Assembly (NCBI GenBank): GCA_963277665.1
Contig: OY728143.1
Span: 231,127,591 to 231,191,590, forward strand
From: Viscum album
Taxonomy: Eukaryota > Streptophyta > Magnoliopsida > Santalales > Viscaceae
DNA length: 64,000 bases
Direction: 5' to 3'
Positions 22,621 to 33,699 of the stretch are shown here, piece by piece. The notes beneath the pieces were generated by a model, which saw only the letters and a program-made list of their open reading frames with translations, did no database searches and had not been told where the DNA came from. Within the stretch, counting starts at the first letter, position 1. Each line of letters opens with the position of its first letter. A program made the position numbers and the translations under genes.

Positions 22621-23399
22621 ATTCCTTTGGTTTAACATAGTTTATTGTTTTTCTCCAGGGAGATGCCCTTATGTGTTTGGGAAAAATGGAAAAAATGGTC
22701 TGAAGGGTGACAAGTATTCGTCCATTATTATAGAGACTTTCACATCCCCTTCTTTTTTTGACCAAATCTAAGACGTTATCATTTAGGGGGGATTGGATTG
22801 ACCCCGCAGGGACTGGGAAATTTATCCCATCCACATTATAACGGAGGCTCCATAGTCAAATGGTCCACACGGGCAATCACATGGGGTTATGTATTTGCGA
22901 AATCGGTCCTCTTAAGATATAACTTCCTCAAATGCTATCTAGAGGGTTTGTTCATGGAGTCATAAACACCCAATAACCATAGTATCCATGATTTCTGGAC
23001 CATCTTTCCAAACACAGGCTCTCATTGGATGAATATTTTTCCAACGACACCTAAAGACTCTAATTGTCAAGAGGATGGGAGTTCGTGCTCATCTCACCAT
23101 TTTGGGAGGAATTATTTCCTATTCCAGTACTCTCTTATAGATTTGAATCATTTTCATACATTCTTGAATCCTTGGTTCATTTACAAAGAGTTTATCCACA
23201 GGCTACCCCTAGTTTACAAAATCATCATGGATATACATAGATTTAATGCTACAGAGGAAACACTGACTTAAGCTTTGCAATAAGGCAATTTAGAGTTTAT
23301 TGTCATTCAATAGTGATGGAATGAGATTTTATGTCGGGATCGAACCCATAATATGGTATTCTTATGTATCATCAGGAGAGGAAAAAGATCCCACATTGA

Positions 23400-24010
23400 T
23401 CGGTTAGTTCAGGGCTTAGACCTAGGAGGTGGCCCATTTATTGGGGGTCTAATTAGGAGGACCCTCTTAAAAGGGAACCCCTTTGACCTTAGTCCATCAA
23501 ATAGTCATCCTACATATCCTGATTTAAACAGGAATCAAAATTATCATAGTCCATGATGGGTTGGGTCTTACGCATAGAAACTACCCATTTGGAGGTACGT
23601 ATTGGGTGGGACCTATTAGAAGGGAACCCTTTTATGCTCGGGCCTTCAAGAAGGAGTCCTACGAAATAGTATTTGAATGGAAATCAGAGTTCTTGTGGTT
23701 CATGATGGTTTGGTTTTTATGAATATAAATTTCCCATTTGAACAGACATGATTGGGTGGACTCTCTCGTAAGAGAACACCTTTGAGCTTGGGCCTTCAGG
23801 CATGAATCCTACATATCCATATTTGAACAAGAATTAGAGTACTAATAGTTCATGATGGGTTGGGGATTATGCATAGAAACTTCCTATTTTAAGGGACATG
23901 ATTGGGTATACCCTCTCAGAAAGGAACCCCTTTGATCTCGAGCCTTCAAGTAGGTTTCCCATGTATCCTAATTTAAACAAGAATTACAGTTATCAAATAT
24001 TATAATGGGT
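23400..24010 (+). repeat. Tandem repeat, ~150-160 bp units, about four copies
   Basis: The core AAGGGAACCCCTTTGA(C/T)CTCGGGCCTTCAAG recurs, with variation, near 23,473, 23,622, 23,772 and 23,932. Each is followed by 'TCCTACATATCC..ATTTGAACA.GAAT' and 'TCATGATGGGTTGG' blocks. Spacing is 149, 150 and 160 bp. The units are diverged but collinear. Confidence 0.75.
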
Positions 24011-24737
24011 TGGTTGTGTGGATGTTGTGATCATCACAAATATATAAGCCGACGTGAGTCATACATGGTGGGAGAAACAAGAGGATGTGATAGATTCATT
24101 AGACCGCACATCTTATCTCCCACTCATGGGAGAGGTCGATCATGTGGGGGATGAAGCTGAGGTGACAATGGGAGAGGGCATAGAGTGATGATCCTTTTAA
24201 TGTGGTATGACAACGGAGGTCATACGGCTCATCTCTCGGTATGTTAGAGACATACCTCAGTGGGAGTTCCCAAGAAATCACTCTTGGAAATGGTAGTAAT
24301 GTCACCTCTCATCAAAAGGATAAGCGAGCATGATTCCTTCTATTGATCGTCGTTCCTCATTGAATGGAAGATCAAGTGATAGTCCTAAATCCCTAGAGTG
24401 GGGAGGTTCACATTAACATCCTAAGGTTGGACTCCAGGTTACCATTGGAATATAGACTTATAGAAATTCCAGGATTCTGAAACATTGTGGGGATAGCTTT
24501 CATGACTCCTCTTACCATGGGTATATAGACTCAAAGGGGCATGTTGATGCACCCGATGATTAGATCATACAGGTATGGGGGTTTGGAGGCGGATTTTACT
24601 AGATGCTGGTGGACTGGTTTGTAGGGGAGATATAGAGGACTGGATGGAAATGGAGGTGTGAGATTAGAGTTGGAGGAAAAGACTCCCAAAGACACCCCAT
24701 TCTGTATACTGTTTTATCTTGCATGATGGTGGGATCT

Positions 24738-24926
24738 CTACATACAATAGTGGAATGTAGGTAGGGTTCGTCTGCGTACCGAAGTAGAATGTGGGAGTGG
24801 TCATGGAACACTGTGTGCCGAAGTGGTATGCAGTCCTAGATGTGGACTTCCACACTGCTTCGGGTTTCATCCACATACTGATGTTGTCTGTGGTGCAGGG
24901 TTCGATCCGCATAGTGAAACACTATG
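24738..24926. repeat. Cluster of short hairpin-forming palindromes
   Basis: At least five inverted repeats lie in 190 bp: CTACAT...ATGTAG (24,738-24,760), CTGTGTGCC...GGTATGCAG (24,811-24,833, with wobble pairs), TGTGGACTTCCACA (24,841-24,854), CCACA...TGTGG (24,871-24,893) and CATAGTGAAACACTATG (24,910-24,926). Several share a CATAC..GAAGTGG-like centre, so they look like copies of one palindromic unit. A related wider pair is at 25,509-25,569. Confidence 0.55.
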
Positions 24927-26579
24927 TAGAGCACTGTATTGAAGGAGGGCCTAGGAACTTGTAGTTCATATGGAGTTCATCTTTGAGGATTATATGGATA
25001 GAGAGGACACAGAATTGGTTCATGGTTTACCAATTATTATAAAGTTCGTTATTTTTATGGTTTGCAGCTGGTTATACCTATGAAAACATGTTTTGTGATT
25101 TTTAATAAGGTGGTGATTTGAAATCGATGTTGGAATCCTCTCTGAAATCTTTCATCCAACCTATGGGGTCTCCTCCATGATTTCTTCATCCGTCCTTTTC
25201 TTCTTCCTCCTATAATCCTTTTATAGATCATTGGTGGAATCATATCTCTGGGCATGCGACACCATTGGCAGAAGCCCATGAATACATAACTCAACTTGTG
25301 GAACACTTGGTCAACCGTGGTTTGCGGGCATTGCAGTAAGCGGTTCCTGGTTCATGGAACCCTATCGATATTTCTTCAACCACAAACTAATGAGTTCACG
25401 AGACGATATGTAGATGGCCTTCATGCTCATGATTTCACTAACGATGTGGCTCATAGATTTCTGTGTTTGTTGGCCATCGCCCCACGGGCCTACGCCTTGT
25501 GGATCCTTCTGCATACCATTGGTTCTCGATTAATGTATTCTGCAAACCATTCACAGTTATGGTATGTAGGTCAATTAAAGCCGTTGAATAAGTTATTTTA
25601 TTCATGTTTCATCCCATGATTTCAATTCAATTTCATCCATTTTCCTTGATCGGCCATTGGGAATGCTTTCTTCCTTCCTCAAAGTTCTTTTGAGAGTACA
25701 TACATCCATTTTTTATGTTTTCAAGTCCCTAAAAATTACCACCATTGGAATGCGGTTCGTTCAGATTGAAGAGAAGACTATTTTGATGTGGAATAGGTCC
25801 TAAACTCATGTGGTTTGCAGTTCAACGGATAGGTCCAGTAGGAGGAGATCATGCCTATTTATAGGATCCAAGGTCATTTTTCTTTTATTTTTTTCATGGT
25901 GAAAAATTCTCAACTTCCTTGGCTTTCTCTGTTTCCATGTACAGATTCCTTTGTGAAATATGTATTTTCAAACCACGTTCTATGTTCCATGAACCAAAAT
26001 ATTCACAATTGCTTCTGCTCGCGAACCGAATTTTGGGTTTCGTAAACTGAGTTGTGGAATTTAAAACTAATGTCTTTCATTCTACATAGGAGAATTCTAC
26101 GCAATATGTGTGTCATGCATACCAAAATTAAACCGATGAACTAGACTTTAAGGCTTGATAAACCAATAATAAAATATTAATCATTATTCTTTGAATATCA
26201 GCATGGAGGGGCCTTGGTTCACAGTTTATTCCTTTCGTGAACCCTTACGTTTGCTGGACAACTCTCCACGGGCTAGTTCCTTGTAGGACTTTCACGTACC
26301 GTGGCTATATGAGGGATATGGCTTCTTTGTACAACTTCATTATGCGTGAAATGGATTCTATATACTTTGTAGTACACATGAAGGTGTTTCTACATACCTT
26401 TTTTGGGGGCAGTATGAAAAACTCCATGCAGACCCTCTTTTTTGACCCTTGAATTTTTTTTCCCTTTATCCAATACTTTTGATATTAGAATAAATTTTGT
26501 CTGCTTTTTGATCTTTTTTTGCTTGCTGGAATAGCTCTTCTATAGACCGCTACTTATGTCATTATTTTTTATGAGGCTT

Positions 26580-28613
26580 CCTTTATATCCCCTCTTTCTG
26601 CTACTAATGAATGGTTGAAGAACATGGAGGATTTGGTTGATGAAAACATTTTGGTCATTCCATTACATCAATATCTAGAATATCTTCTTATAATGTGGCT
26701 TAGGGAATACCCGGCTTCATAAAGGATTCAAACTTATGTTCTTGGTCTATTGTCTAATATAGAGATTCCAACACTAAATCAAGACAATCAGCCTACTTCC
26801 TGGATAACTAACACCTCAATCCCTAAGCCCTCTATTTCATCCAATGATGATACCTCTAGATAGACCTCAGTGATGGGTTCCTACTAGGCTACACACCTCA
26901 AACCTTAGGGTAGGTGAAAGAGAAGCAAAATAATATGGAACATTATTATCAAACCATTGTGTGGAAGGATATATAAAATGAATAGCATGACTGGTCATAC
27001 ATGTGGGATATTCTCTTTGGAGACTCATTCAGCTTAGACTGGGGATGGCCTTTTTCGGTTCTCCAGAGTTTCGAAGAATTTTGGGTCGAGCTGTAGGTCG
27101 TGGTACTATACGAGTTCGCCTGGGTATCTCATACACACACTAACCATCATAATTTCTTTATTTCACAACTCCTTAGCAGGTGGAGGCCAAACACAAATAC
27201 CTTTCATTTAAACCACAGAGATGTTGGAATTAGTCTTTGAGACATATAGATAATTTTTGGAGTCTCACATATTGGGGATATGTATGATAAATTCCAACCT
27301 CCTTTCTCTATTTGGGATGATGAAGAGAGGACCCCTCCATTGGCTAAGATACTCATCATTCATGTGAAGGAACTTTTGAAGGAATTCGGTGTTTTTCGGA
27401 AGCAATACATTACTTTTCTTGAGTTTCTTGGTGCCTTTGTTATGAATGTTGGTCTAGTGCCCAGTCCGCAGATACCCAAGGCATGTCCAACCAAAACAAC
27501 CAAGAGGTGGGTGGATACCTATTGGATCACCTTGGAAGGGTAAAATTTCATGAGTGGGGATGGGGGATAATCCCTGATGTTGATTAATTATTTAGACTAG
27601 TGGCCTTCTTGGACATGTTTTTTTTGTAGGTGTCTCTTAATTTTACAGGAATATGGTGGTGGGAGATCCTCAACAATCATCACGGCTGCTCAGCAGGCCA
27701 CTAGTAGATGCATCAATCTAGCTATTCCAATGATGGAAAAGATTTATCGCTTGATGGGACAGATCAGTGAAGGGGGGCCACCTTACCGGATGATTTAGCC
27801 CTTATAAATCCTTTAGGGATGGATAGTAGCTCACATAGGTGGTTATATATTTATCAATTCTTACCAATTCAAATTCCATCCACTGATAATATCTTCATAG
27901 TGCAAGTGGGGTTATGCCAACAGTTTGGGCCTCGTAGGATAAGCAAGTGGATCAGATCGAAAAGAATGAGTAATACTTAATGGCTTATATCAATGTCCAC
28001 AAAAGTTTATCTTATCATCCTTATGATTCCACTGCTAGTAATATTACGAATAATGCATATGAATGATTTTTCAACTAAGGATACCTTTTTCTTTGAGAGA
28101 AGGAGTTTTGGTTTCTCACAATGGAGGGGAGGTCATCTGTGATGGATATACACCCTGTAGATTCAGTCATCAATTTAACTTCATAAAAAAGTTGTGTACT
28201 CCCGCTCCCAATAGTACCCATCAAGAGAAACGTCTTATGGTAGCATAAAAACTATGGTTGATGGTTACCTAGGAGGACACCTAATTCCTGGTAAGATTTC
28301 CAGACCCTGGGGATTCTATACCCTTCATTACTAGATTTTATGTTGAGGCCTGGGTTAAATCATATCCAGATGGCCAATTAGTAGATCTGGTTCCTATCAT
28401 GATAACTTTCAAGGAATCCAAGGAATAGGGTAAGGAATATCAAAAGGAAATTTCTGGGCACTCTCAGCCAGGAAAAGTCCTTTAATATCCTCTTGGCTCT
28501 CACACTAGGATAGTTGTGAAAGACGAGGTCATGAATTCATGGGCGGCAGAACGAGATGATGAAGCTTCTACTGGGAACCACCCATCCATCCCACATGAGT
28601 CTTATTTTGCAAT
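26580..28613 (+). pseudogene. Element D: antisense extra ORF with plant mobile domain, N-terminal part
   Basis: This is a decayed plus-strand frame, opposite to the pol genes of element D. At about 27,180-27,260 it reads RWRPNTNTFHLNHRDVGISL, the hallmark of the plant mobile domain (PMD: 'ERWRPETHTFHLPxGEMTITLEDV'). Next is MYDKFQPPFSIWDDEERTPP and an open stretch to 27,543 containing HVKELLKEFGVFRKQYITF. Near 27,920 is CQQFG, resembling the PMD 'RQFG' motif. Upstream, 26,607-26,720 reads EWLKNMEDLVDENILVIPLH. Stops occur at several places. PMDs are known from Mutator-like transposons and host proteins, and a DNA-transposon-associated domain is reported in extra ORFs of Tat retrotransposons. 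The copia insertion begins right after 28,613, and the frame resumes at about 37,297. Confidence 0.65.
28609..28613. other. Left target-site copy of copia element C
   Basis: GCAAT precedes the left LTR and ACAAT (37,292-37,296) follows the right LTR. Four of five bases agree, consistent with a 5-bp target duplication that has since mutated. Counting one copy only, the antisense frame continues across the insertion. Confidence 0.6.
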
Positions 28614-30056
28614 TAAATCACTCCGGGACACCTTGAGAGGGGAGGGGTGAATCAGGGTGACAAATTTTTCTTTTAATGTGATGGATCTTGTTCCCAAATT
28701 GGTAGGAACTTGTTGAACCTATATGATGAATATGATCAGAAAGAAAACATTCACATGCATAGAGAAGACACAACACGTTTTACTTAGTTCACCACTAAGG
28801 GCTACTTCCAAGGAGCATACACCGACAAGTTTTCGGTCGTACCAAATTCCACTAATCTTCACTAGTTGTGGATTAAAAAGGTTTGGGAACAATCACCCTA
28901 TCCCAGGCTCACTTCCTTTACAAAGGTTCATGGATAGTTCACTACTTCCCTCAGGTCACTCTTGTTGACTCCCCATGGCTCACTGCCCTTGGTGAAGCCA
29001 CACTCAGTTTATAGACGTGAAGGTATCTTCATCATTACATAAGAATGAATCCTATGTTGTATGTAGATACCCTGTTGAAGTCCAACTCTCACCTGAAGAT
29101 GAAACTCACTTTGCGCTGAGGGTACAGGATGATCCTCCAGCTTTTGTGCAGCTTCGAAAGGATGGATGTACTTTAACAACGCTTGCACGCTTCTCCAAGC
29201 TCCGGTGAGCATGTTTCGGGAATGGCGGGCAAGTCACTTTCACAGTACAAACTCGGCGCACAGGTGACTCCAAAAAACCTGCGTGACACTGCCACTTTGA
29301 ACTCCAAACTTGTGCGACTCAGCGCCTCTAAATCCCAATCCACTTTGGACGTGCATCCAACAGCCGACGCGCAACCTCTACTTTTGCAACCCAACAACCA
29401 CTTGCGCGACTCAACCACTTGCGCGATTAGAGCTCGAAAAATATGTTAGTCTCAAATTTTGTAACAAATGGGGAGGGGTGGTCCTCTAATTATAGGAAAA
29501 TTGGACCCCCTGCACAGTGGCGCGCAAGTCTTCTGGTGGCGCACAGGTTCCGGTGTGCAGCTCATCCTCCCTATCCTCTATCGCGCAAATCTCTTGAGCA
29601 ACCACACAAATACTTGTGCGACCTTATTTAATTTTCCTTACTTTGATGTTATAATCTTTAAAAACAATAGATGTGCATGTTTCCAATCCTCCTAGAAATC
29701 AGTGCACAAGTCTCTTCACGGCGCGGAGGTCACTTGCGTGAACAGCCCAAAACATGCACGACACTTATCCCTTTTCCATTTTCCCATGTTCTGATCTTAA
29801 AAAACATATGGTACACATGTTTCCTCTCCTTCAAGTCCACAGCGCGTAAGTCTCTTTTCCAAAATCACTTTTCTCTATTTGTCAATTTTTAGGCCCAATA
29901 ATTTGGAAAACGCTGGGAAACGGTGCTACCTTCAATATTGTTGCCTGCTTGAACTATACAATCTATTTACTGGTACACATTCTGAACTTCCACTGAGGAT
30001 TCAAAACAAACAAAAACCATACTCCAAATCATCCATATAAGACCATGGTTCCAACA
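28614..30056 (-). mobile_element. Element C (Ty1/copia): 3' LTR
   Basis: Direct repeat of 35,860-37,291, about 88% identical by eye. In the element's orientation it starts TGTTGGAACCATGG at 30,056, typical for copia LTRs, beside the polypurine tract. The outer end is mutated (TAAATC where the other LTR has TGAAGG). It contains many ACTTGCGCGAC/GCGCAAGT-type motifs and a damaged TATA region near 29,490. Confidence 0.85.
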
Positions 30057-30070
30057 ATCTCCCCCTTTGT
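30057..30070 (-). other. Polypurine tract of copia element C
   Basis: On the minus strand CACAAAGGGGGAGAT leads directly into the TGTTGG start of the 3' LTR. This confirms minus-strand orientation. Confidence 0.8.
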
Positions 30071-30515
30071 GTTTTTTGGCAATCAGAAAATAAATTCAAT
30101 AGATCTCCATCCATGTGAAAACCAAAAACACAAGTATCAATTCATCCAACACACTAAGTCTATGTGCGAAATGCTCGGTGTAGAAAACAAGAGAGGAAGC
30201 TTGAATTGGGTTCCAGTGTTTTGGAATTTTCAATGATGCCCAAGAATCATTCATGACTGATGAATTCCTTCTTATCCTTCTCATCCTATCACTGACAGTG
30301 AATTCGCATTGTGTCATAGGAGTAATAAAAGTATGAGCATGCCTGAATTTATTCCTTTCTCCCCCATTGACAATAAACCCAAAGCCTGGTAGTTTGTTTA
30401 ACGTTCATCTCAAACCATACCCCCTGGATATTATCTCCCCCACAAACCTGCATCACATCCATAAGCAGATAAAAACAGTTATCATAATTGGGGGGAGGGG
30501 TATTGCGTAACCTCC
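30071..30515 (-). mobile_element. Element C: untranslated region between pol and 3' LTR
   Basis: About 445 bp after the pol stop with no recognisable coding sequence. Short frames on both strands show no domain and no env-like gene, so a Sirevirus-style extra ORF is not supported. Confidence 0.55.
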
Positions 30516-31970
30516 TTATGCACTGGGAGGTGGATGAACACCGAAGTTCAACCGATGCTTCTCAAACAGAGACGCTAATAGTGGCTTGGTCAAGATATCA
30601 TCCACTTGATCATCAGTTCCCACATGATCCATTCTAATCACCCCTTGTTCACCTTTTTCTTTGATAAAATGACACATGATTTCAATATGTGTCGTACAGG
30701 AATGATGAACAGGATTCTTCGTGAGATCAATTGCGCTCTTGTTATCAGAGTAAATTACCATTGGTTTCATTAACTCATCACCAATATCTGTTAATTGTTT
30801 CCTCATCCATAGTATTTGAGTGCATGCCTTTGTGGCAGAGATATACTCAGCTTCAGCAGTACTGGGAGAAGTACTTTCATGTTTCTTGCTCAACCAGTCA
30901 ACACATTTCTGCCCAATATATAAGGCTCCACCACTAGTGGACATTTTGTCGACTACATCACCAGCCCAGTCAGCATAAAAAAATTCTGATAATTCAATGT
31001 CACTACTTGCAGAAAAAAATAACCTGAAGTAATGTGTACCTTGAATGTACCTCATGATTCTTTTTACTGTAGTTATATGTTCCTCCTTTGGATTACTGTG
31101 AAAGAGGGCTGTAAGGCATGTGGGAAAGGCAATATCTGGTCGTGTCATTGTTAGGTATAGTAGGCTCCCAATGATCCTCATGTACATGGTGGGGTCGAAA
31201 GATGCCCCATCCTCATGATTTCCATGTTTAGTTCCAACTGAAATTGGGGTTAACATTGGTTTGGAGTCTTGCATATTAAAATTCTTCCGCAACTCTCTTG
31301 CATACATTTCCTGAGAAATGAAATTTTATTCCTTCTTTTGAATCACCTGCAGCCCCAAGAAATATGTGAGCTCCCTAATCATAGACATCTCAAATTCGGA
31401 TTTCATGTGGTTGGAAAATTAATCCACTAATTTCTGCCTGCTGCCACCAAATATGATATCATCAACATAGACTAGATTTATGAGTTGATCTTTTGGAGAA
31501 TTCTTCACATAGAGATTGTGATTTACTCCTCCAATTTTGAATTCCAACTTCTTGAGATATGAATCCAGCCATGAGTACCACGCCTGTGGTGCCTGCTTCA
31601 AACCATATAGAGCTTTCTTCAGTTTACAGACCTTCGTTTCATCAGTACCCAAAACAAAGCCCACTGGTTGTTCAATGTAGACTTCCTCTTCGAGTACACC
31701 ATGAAATAATGCTATATTGACATCAATTTGAAATACTTTATATCCACATTGGAGTGCCATGGAACAGAGAAGCATGATTGAATCCAGTCTAGCCACTAGA
31801 GAAAATGTTTCTACAACAGCAATGCCTTCAATCTGGGAGTATCCTTTACATACCAATCATGCCTTGTTTCTTATGAAACTTCCATGCTCATAATAATTAT
31901 TTTTCAATATCAATTTGGTACCAATCACATTGTGAACTTTGGGTCTCTAGACAAGATCCCATTTCTGATC
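30516..31970 (-). pseudogene. Element C: copia reverse transcriptase-RNase H
   Basis: Ty1/copia RT in order: VCKGYSQIEG, QIDVNIALFHG (consensus DVKxAFLNG), EEEVYIEQPVGF, KLKKALYGLKQAPQAWY and the catalytic LVYVDDIIF. Then come the C-terminal blocks SLLYLTMTRPDIAF, YADWAGD (RNase H Asp), STAEAEYIS (Glu), DNKSAIDLTKNPVHH and DILTKPL. The frame is uninterrupted by shifts but holds stops, one being TGA at 31,857-31,859 in RNKA*L where the family has Arg (CGA). Two more lie between 31,308 and 31,430. The family product is about 480-500 residues from the RT start, and this matches in extent. It is not functional. Confidence 0.9.
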
Positions 31971-31979
31971 CTTTTCAAT

Positions 31980-32438
31980 CTAATCTAATTCATCATTCAT
32001 GGCTTTCACCCAATATTCATCATTCGCAGCTTCTTCGAATGAGGATGGCTCTCCAACTGATAGAAATTTATATTGCGTGTTATTCCTCATCCTTATTGTT
32101 TGAGTGGGTGCACTCTTGTCCCCAATTATGTTGGATGGATCAATCTCATCTCTTCGATTTCTCTTGCGAGGTTCAGTTGCATTCTCTTCAGCCACAGTTT
32201 CTTCTTCAGATTCTTCTTCTGAGTCAACATCATGATGTGACTGCTGAGTGTTTTGTACAGCTTCTTCTATTTCTGTATTTGTATTTTCTTCATGTTCACT
32301 TTCTTCCAGGATTTCTATCACATCACTATATGATGTCCTTGTTGCATTTGTGGTTTTCTCTTCAATTATCATAACATCACTTCTTTCCACAATCCTTCCT
32401 AAAGGATTGTTGAAACACTTGTAGGCTTTGTTGTTCAT
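31980..32438 (-). pseudogene. Element C: integrase-RT linker region
   Basis: This open frame of 152 codons begins in the conserved copia block 'KAYKCFNNPLGRIVERSDV' (C-terminal end of integrase). It runs through a strongly acidic Glu/Asp-rich linker and ends in EEAANDEYWVKAMNDELD, the entry block of RT. It is in the correct order between integrase and RT. A stop (TAG) follows DELD where the family continues, so the polyprotein is broken here. Confidence 0.8.
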
Positions 32439-32439
32439 T

Positions 32440-33305
32440 GAGTAACCGAGGAAAATTCTTTCATCTGCATTGTCACCATACTTTCCTTGATTTGCTTATT
32501 TGTTCCTGATGAATCATTTACATCCAAATACATGAAATTATTTTAAAGAGGGATTCCGTCCATGCCAAAATTCATATGGTGTCTTCGTCTAACCCATATA
32601 AAGTCATTTTTGATTCTGAATGTACACTGCAGCTTGAATAGCCTCTTTCCAGTAATGTTGTGGAATACGACTCTCAATCGGCATAGTTCGTTCCATGTTG
32701 TCCACCTGTCGATTCCTACATTCTACAACACCATTTTGTTGTGGAGTTCTCACCACAGCTACCTCATGTTGTATCCCATGCATCTCTAGATAATTTTCAA
32801 ATTCAATGGATGTGTATTCTCATCCATTGTCAGATCTCTACACTTTGATTGTTCATCCAGTATCATTTTCGGCAATTCTCCGATATGTTTTCATGTAGTC
32901 ATGGACTTGTTGTTTCCTGTGATTGACCATCACACATTCCATTCTACTGTAATCATCTATTAAATGGACAAACTACCTTTCTCCATGAGTTCCAGCAACA
33001 TTTTTCGGCCCACATACATCTGTATGAATCAAATCAAGAAGGTGAGATGACCTTTTCTTCATTGGCCGATATGAACTGTAGACCAGCTTCCCACGAATGC
33101 AAGCATGAAAAGATTTTTCACGTTCACGCTTCAGGTTGGGAATGTCCATGACAATTCTCAATTTTGATATTTTCTCCATGTCTTGTTGATTGATGTGTCC
33201 CAATATCCGATGCCACAAATTGTTTTCTTCTTCAACAGTCATGTAACAGACATTTTCTTTACTATCAACCTGATACAAGTTGCCTTCTGTTATACATCCC
33301 TTCAT
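32440..33305 (-). pseudogene. Element C: GAG-pre-integrase and integrase
   Basis: At the right end is the pre-integrase block: LWHRILGHINQQDMEKI followed by FHACIRGK, where the family has CxxC. The first Cys is Phe here, so the zinc site is damaged. Next comes LLDLIHTDVCGP with the first catalytic Asp. About 470 bases further is RSDNG*EY (second Asp; TGA at 32,820-32,822 in place of a Gly/Arg codon), then HGIQHEVAVVRTPQQNGVVE with the catalytic Glu in the 'PQQNGVxER' block, and TPYEFWHG near the C-terminus. Stops also interrupt NQK*LYMG*TKTPYE. Confidence 0.85.
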
Positions 33306-33343
33306 AAGTGAATAGTCTATCTTTCCATGATTGTGCAGCCTTT

Positions 33344-33628
33344 CTAATCAAAAGTAACTATAAGTCTCGAGTCACAGAGTTGACTCACGGTGAGGAGATT
33401 ATGATGTAGGCCATCTACGTAAAGGACTTCGGTCTTCTTTAGTTCTCCATTAGCTAATTCGGTACTTCCACTCCCTTTGATTTTCAGAGCTCCGTCATTA
33501 CCAAATGATACTGTACCATGAACCTTCATTTTGATATCTGTTAGCAGGTCGGAATTACCTGTCATATGAGATGAACAACCGCTATCTAGAATCCAGGTAC
33601 TGTTGTTCTTTATAGCTTTGAGGGCCAC
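33344..33628 (-). pseudogene. Element C: copia aspartic protease
   Basis: The block WILDSGCSSHMTGN is the copia retropepsin active site (DSG). It is followed by glycine-rich and hydrophobic blocks and by LYVDGLHHNLLTVSQLCD, the usual downstream signature of this protease. The active-site triad is intact in this open stretch of 94 codons. It stops before the pre-integrase domain, from which it is separated by about 40 bases with a frame break. Confidence 0.85.
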
Positions 33629-33699
33629 CTATGCAAGGTTGGATTTCTCAATCTTATTCCATTCCTTCGATGAGACATTGGATTGAGTATATAGTATTT

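Larger units (their letters stand above)
22621..26575 (-). mobile_element. Element D: 3'-side non-coding region (3' LTR probably here, not delimited)
   Basis: From about 22.6 kb the sequence is clearly less AT-rich and continues without another family boundary into the antisense ORF of element D. In the element's orientation this stretch lies beyond that ORF, where the 3' UTR and 3' LTR should be. No terminal TG...CA pair or polypurine tract could be fixed, because the partner LTR is outside the window. It contains a ~150-bp tandem repeat and a cluster of short hairpins. Small frames here show no domain. Confidence 0.35.

Noticed and set aside
23335..23365. B-box-like GGGTTCGATCCC on the minus strand, possible tRNA or third SINE
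   Set aside because: No convincing A box at the right distance and no match to the 3' end of the two SINE-like copies.
24895..24912. B-box-like GGGTTCGATCCGC on the plus strand
   Set aside because: It overlaps the hairpin cluster and has no A box or tRNA fold upstream. Probably coincidental.
30071..30515. Possible env-like gene after copia pol (Sirevirus)
   Set aside because: Only about 445 bp, with no open frame of useful length, transmembrane signal or coiled coil.
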